Assembly (NCBI GenBank): GCA_002733945.2
Contig: NVXO02000008.1
Location: 14,886 to 23,380, forward strand
Reading direction: 5' to 3'
Length of the DNA stretch: 8,495 nt
Source of the DNA: Sulfurimonas sp.
GTDB taxonomy: Bacteria > Campylobacterota > Campylobacteria > Campylobacterales > Sulfurimonadaceae
Made by a program: the position numbers and the translations under genes. Every line of letters starts with the position of its first letter. The stretch's first letter is position 1. Shown here piece by piece: positions 5,123-8,495 of the stretch. The notes beneath the pieces were generated by a model that worked only from the letters and a program-made list of their open reading frames with translations, had not been told where the DNA came from and ran no database searches.

Positions 5123-6610
5123 TTCAAAACGATACTCATTGTATGAATCTTTATTCACACCACTTTCTCTATCTTTAGCATCTACTAAACCAACACGAAT
5201 TTTCGCATATAAGTCAGGTGTAAAACTTTCACGGAAATCCATGTGAAGAATATTACTATCAGCTTGAACACCAGCAGCTTGTTTCGCTTCATCAAAGTCT
5301 TGCATTGCAAAACGGAAAAGAGCACTAAATCCAGGAACTAAACCAGCTTTACCAAAGTCATAGTTAACTTCAGCAGCATAAGTTTTAGTGTTTGCATACC
5401 AGTTATACTGAGCCATTGCACGAGTATATCCACCAGTTGGGAACCCTCTCCATGGAGCTACAATATCGGCATTGTCTCCAACAGCTGAGTAACCAATCTG
5501 TGCTTTTAATGGACCTTTTCTAAGTGTTAAACGAGCCATTACTAAAGAAGCATCAAGAGTAAATCTATCAGTATAACCTAAGTTACCAGCTACAGCTGCT
5601 TTATCAAGACCTAGTCCACCTTTAAGTGTTGCACCACCGACATCACCACCACCATTATCCATTTGATGCATATAACGTACACCAGGAGTTAATGAGTAAC
5701 CATTAGGAAGTGCTATCTTATAGTTTACTTCACCTATGATAGATGAAACAACACCAGGAACAGCAGCATATGTTAGATCAAGCTTAAGTCCTTTAATAGA
5801 CTTATTTCTTGCATCAACAACAATTAACTCATGTGCAGTATCATCACCAGCAGCAGTAAAGTTATTAAATGATAAACCTTTGTGTACTGCAGAGTCATCA
5901 TTGTTACCCCAGCTATCTCCAGCTGAATCTTTAAATGTGATCACATCATGAAATTCAGTATGGTCACGTAGTTTTTGTGCTGTAAAATATGCACCACGGA
6001 TTCTTGTATTAGGGATTTCTTTCATCTCTACAACAGTTCCCTCAAAAGTATTAGGAATCATTTTTGTATCATTCGATCTTGTGATAACTGATTCAAATAT
6101 TTGACGACCAGCAATAATTTTTGTATTTGAAATTTTATACTGAAGATTTGCTTCAGCAAGAACAGCCATACTATAGTTACCAGAATTTTTAACATTATAA
6201 CGACTAAATGTATCCTTACCAGCTTTTGTACTGCCGATATCAGCCTGACTCATTCTTAATGACTCAAATGGACTATCAGTATAGTAAAGTCCAGCCATTG
6301 CACTAACACCCATATATGAAGCAGTTTTATAACGCATACTACCACCAAGACCAAAGGCATGATTATCTAAATTGCTAGTATCATCATTTGCCCAATCCCA
6401 CTTAAACGAGTTCATTCTAAGTCTTCCGTAAAATACACCTTCTTTAAACATGTCACTGAGGTTATCAACACTCTTTGGTGTAATATTAGTTTTTACTATC
6501 ATATTGTTTTTTAATTGACGCTTTGGCTTTGTCTCTTCTGCATTTACAGAAGTCGTCATTAAACATACTGCAGCAGCTCCAGCTGCTAATGTAATCATAT
6601 TTCTTTTCAT
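5105..6610 (-). CDS. OprD-family outer-membrane porin
   Basis: The product has 501 residues and is expected to be an outer-membrane beta-barrel channel. A signal peptide is clear (MKRNMITLAAGAAAVCLMTT, cleavage after SVNA at residue 24). Residues about 60-115 (YGRLRMNSF, FGLGGSMRYKT, GLYYTDSP) and 168-220 (GRQIF, then MIPNTFEG at 184-191, then AYFTAQKLRDHTEF) are OprD signatures. Alternating hydrophobic strands continue to the C-terminus RFELNYLF, ending in the Phe that the BAM machinery recognises. The length fits Campylobacterota Opr porins. The ATG is preceded by AAGGGA. The gene lies 82 bases after soxB on the same strand with no terminator between, so co-transcription with soxB is likely; entry of thiosulfate or other sulfur anions is inferred from position only. 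The pore substrate cannot be read from the sequence. Confidence 0.85.
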   Translation of the reverse strand: MKRNMITLAAGAAAVCLMTTSVNAEETKPKRQLKNNMIVKTNITPKSVDNLSDMFKEGVFYGRLRMNSFKWDWANDDTSNLDNHAFGLGGSMRYKTASYMGVSAMAGLYYTDSPFESLRMSQADIGSTKAGKDTFSRYNVKNSGNYSMAVLAEANLQYKISNTKIIAGRQIFESVITRSNDTKMIPNTFEGTVVEMKEIPNTRIRGAYFTAQKLRDHTEFHDVITFKDSAGDSWGNNDDSAVHKGLSFNNFTAAGDDTAHELIVVDARNKSIKGLKLDLTYAAVPGVVSSIIGEVNYKIALPNGYSLTPGVRYMHQMDNGGGDVGGATLKGGLGLDKAAVAGNLGYTDRFTLDASLVMARLTLRKGPLKAQIGYSAVGDNADIVAPWRGFPTGGYTRAMAQYNWYANTKTYAAEVNYDFGKAGLVPGFSALFRFAMQDFDEAKQAAGVQADSNILHMDFRESFTPDLYAKIRVGLVDAKDRESGVNKDSYNEYRFELNYLF

Positions 6611-6640
6611 TTTTTTTCCCTTATTTTAAATAAATTAGAA

Positions 6641-6679
6641 CCTTGAAAGGATTCCTTTGAAACGGCAGCCTAAGCTACC
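6641..6679 (-). promoter_or_regulatory. Two hairpins in the soxB-porin leader
   Basis: On the minus strand GGTAGC (6679-6674), loop TTAG, GCTGCC (6669-6664) form a 6-bp stem with one G-U wobble. This is followed by AAAGG (6658-6654), AAT, CCTTT (6650-6646). The first stem has a C-A mismatch on the plus strand but a G-U pair on the minus strand, which fits selection as RNA in the direction of soxB and porin transcription. It ends about 30 bases before the porin start. It could be an RNA-processing or stability element that sets porin level apart from soxB. No known riboswitch class was recognised. Confidence 0.45.
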
Positions 6680-6692
6680 ATCAGACAATAAA

Positions 6693-8453
6693 CTAACAAC
6701 TTCTAGAGCCTTTTACCGGACAACCACAGTCGTAATCAATTAAAGTAACATTCCCTGCATTACTTACATCAACTACACCCTGTCTTTTAATGTAGTCACG
6801 AGTTACATCATACACTGGACGAATCTTATCTTTTTGAAGGTTTTCACCAGCATTTTGAAGATTTCCACCCCATGATGACACTACATAAGTTTTGTCTAAA
6901 TCTATCGGCTTACCACCGATCATAAGCTTAGAGATTCTCTCTCCAGCTTTACCGGCTACTGCGATAGAATATGTAACACCACCTAAGCGACTCATGTCAC
7001 CACCTTGTTGATACAGAGGATTTGCATTAAATACATTGTCCGCAATATCTTCAAGTAGAGTGGCGATTTGTTTCCCTTTTAAGTCAAATGTATAAACACT
7101 AGGGTAAGTAATACCACACATTTCATATACATTATCCATTAAAATATCATCACCGGCTAAGACAGTTGTTCCCCATCTATAACCAGGAGTGAATGCCATG
7201 TCACATTTCATCTCATCTAAGATAGCATCATTAATGAGCTGATCGAAAGTTGAGAAGAAAGTATCACGTTTATAAAGAGTACCTTTTGTTTTACCTAGCA
7301 CTTCATTTAGCTCTTTATCAAAAGGTGCATATAGCTCATTTACTAGCTTAACACCCTCTGGATCAGCTGGAATAATGTTAGAAGCCATAGGTACAAGTTT
7401 GTACTCGTAACCATGAACCTTACCATTACTCGCATCAATGTCTAAACGCCCAATATATTTACCATGACTACCAGCGATAACAATCACTGTGCCTTCAATA
7501 GTAATAGGCTGAGGAGAAGGGTCATGTGTATGACCACTTAAAATAAAGTCGATACCATGAACCATACGTGCAACTTCTTGATCAACAGAAAAACCATCGT
7601 GAGAAATCACAACAACACAATCAACCTTATGCTCATTTCTTAACTCATTTACATAATCTTGAAGTGTTTCAGGTCTGATACCAAAACTCCAACCCTCTGT
7701 AAACTCTTTAGGATTTGCAGTAGAAGTAAATGGAAATGCTTGACCGATAACACCGATCTTAGCACCACCTCTTTCTTCAATCGTATATGGTTCAAATATT
7801 AACTCTTCATACTCATCTTCAAAAGGATCATTTCCAATAACATTCTGGGCAACGAACTTCGCATCTAGCATTTCGATAAGTTCAAGAACTCTCTCTTTAC
7901 CATATGTAAATTCCCAGTGACCAGTCATAATATCAACACCAAGATAGTTTTGAGCTTTAACGATAGCTTCACCACGAGTCTTGAGTGCAACACCAGTACC
8001 TTGCCATGTGTCTCCAGAGTCAAGGAAAAGAACATTTTTATTTCCACGTTCTTTACGAACATGATCAAGATACGTTTTCATATGAGCGATACCACCCATT
8101 TTCCCAAACTTTTTAGCAAGAGCTTCAAAGTCCATATATGTGTCAAAATATGCATCTAAACTTGATGGCTCTAGTCCATAATGTTTTGCAAAAGCTTCAC
8201 CACATAAAAAACCAGGTGTACCAACTAAGTTTGGAGCAGAGATTAGTGTAGAAGGCTCTCTCCAGTATAATGGTTTAATATGGGCATGAATATCACACAT
8301 ATGTAAAAGTGTAAAATTCCCCATTGACTCAAATTTATAAATATCTTCGGCTGATAACTTATTAATCGTTTTAGTACTAGCAATTCCACTTGTTGCAGCT
8401 CCTAAACCTAGGATTGCTGCGATATGCATAAAGTCTCTTCTTGAAATATCCAC
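6693..8453 (-). CDS. soxB: SoxB, thiosulfohydrolase of the Sox system
   Basis: SoxB is the periplasmic manganese enzyme that hydrolyses the terminal sulfonate from SoxY-bound cysteine S-thiosulfonate, releasing sulfate. The 586 residues are of usual length. A Tat signal is present (SRRDFM at 4-9, then a hydrophobic stretch). Family marks in order: DIHAH (54-58) followed by PLYWREPS, GKMGGIAHM (117-125), LDSGDTWQG (144-152), GHWEFTYG (178-185, the SoxB form of the 5'-nucleotidase GNHE motif), SHDG (284-287), LSGHTHD (305-311), GYRWG (424-428) and SSWGGN (526-531). The metallophosphoesterase-like part and the 5'-nucleotidase C-terminal domain are both complete. The start is GTG at 8453; AGAAGG lies eight bases upstream and overlaps the end of the preceding gene. 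The next ATG (residue 9) would break the twin-arginine signal. The protein ends in an unusual Cys-rich tail (Cys576, Cys578, Cys586). Confidence 0.97.
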   Translation of the reverse strand: MDISRRDFMHIAAILGLGAATSGIASTKTINKLSAEDIYKFESMGNFTLLHMCDIHAHIKPLYWREPSTLISAPNLVGTPGFLCGEAFAKHYGLEPSSLDAYFDTYMDFEALAKKFGKMGGIAHMKTYLDHVRKERGNKNVLFLDSGDTWQGTGVALKTRGEAIVKAQNYLGVDIMTGHWEFTYGKERVLELIEMLDAKFVAQNVIGNDPFEDEYEELIFEPYTIEERGGAKIGVIGQAFPFTSTANPKEFTEGWSFGIRPETLQDYVNELRNEHKVDCVVVISHDGFSVDQEVARMVHGIDFILSGHTHDPSPQPITIEGTVIVIAGSHGKYIGRLDIDASNGKVHGYEYKLVPMASNIIPADPEGVKLVNELYAPFDKELNEVLGKTKGTLYKRDTFFSTFDQLINDAILDEMKCDMAFTPGYRWGTTVLAGDDILMDNVYEMCGITYPSVYTFDLKGKQIATLLEDIADNVFNANPLYQQGGDMSRLGGVTYSIAVAGKAGERISKLMIGGKPIDLDKTYVVSSWGGNLQNAGENLQKDKIRPVYDVTRDYIKRQGVVDVSNAGNVTLIDYDCGCPVKGSRSC

Positions 8454-8465
8454 TTATCTAACCTT

Positions 8466-8495
8466 CTATCTTTTTAAACCAGGTACAGCTATTTC
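8466..8495 (-). CDS. soxA: C-terminal end of the gene before soxB, probably soxA
   Basis: The minus strand is open from the window edge to a TAG at 8466-8468 and encodes EIAVPGLKR. SoxA proteins commonly end in a short Val/Pro-Gly-Val-Arg-Arg type tail, and soxA normally precedes soxB in soxXYZAB clusters of Campylobacterota. The stop is 12 bases from the soxB start, which indicates an operon. Nine residues are too few for firm identification; the call rests mainly on position. Confidence 0.5.
   Translation of the reverse strand, partial: EIAVPGLKR

Noticed and set aside
5736..5951. Plus-strand open frame of 71 codons inside the porin gene
   Set aside because: It lies wholly antisense to a well-supported porin, has no ribosome site and no recognisable protein features.
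7917..8159. Plus-strand open frame of 80 codons inside soxB
   Set aside because: It is antisense to a conserved soxB region including the LDSGDTWQG motif, without ribosome site or domain features.

Overview
The window looks like chromosomal DNA from a sulfur-oxidising Campylobacterota (Epsilonproteobacteria), most like Sulfurimonas or a close relative. The basis is an AT-rich composition, a SoxB of the thiosulfate-oxidising Sox system directly behind a probable SoxA C-terminus, an OprD-type porin, and compact operons of secreted proteins. The genus is inferred from gene content and protein style; no database search was possible. No rRNA, tRNA, CRISPR array, transposase or phage gene was seen.

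Layout. Positions 1-291 (+) hold the 3' end of an unrecognised membrane-protein gene. It converges on a gene at 288-1007 (-) whose product resembles a shortened, motif-poor second RecA domain of a DEAD-box helicase with a long basic tail; the two stop codons overlap inside a 16-bp palindrome. A 181-bp divergent intergenic region (two promoter candidates, several hairpins) separates it from an RhlE-type DEAD-box RNA helicase (1189-2469, +). Across a strong inverted repeat lies a tight minus-strand operon, read 4791 to 2520: metallo-beta-lactamase-fold protein (SoxH-like), DsrE-like protein, and a protein with two DUF302 domains. All three have N-terminal signal peptides. A 313-bp gene-free stretch (4792-5104) with three hairpins follows; then the porin (5105-6610, -), soxB (6693-8453, -) and the last codons of probable soxA (8466-8495, -).

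How the genes fit together. SoxB hydrolyses the terminal sulfonate from SoxY-bound thiosulfate intermediates in the periplasm. The porin directly downstream is placed to admit sulfur substrates or release products, and the next operon encodes three more probable periplasmic proteins, one from a sulfur-transfer family (DsrE) and one from a hydrolase family often found with Sox genes. The minus-strand block from 8495 to 2520 therefore reads as a sulfur-oxidation region, with a core Sox/porin transcription unit and an accessory unit of unknown biochemistry. The left end is a separate neighbourhood with an RNA helicase and a divergently transcribed protein that appears related to a fragment of it.

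Most interesting points: the helicase-fragment-like protein next to rhlE; the three-gene exported MBL/DsrE/tandem-DUF302 operon; the structured 3' region behind the porin, bracketed by 13-bp direct repeats; the hairpins in the soxB-porin gap; and the cysteine-rich tail of SoxB.
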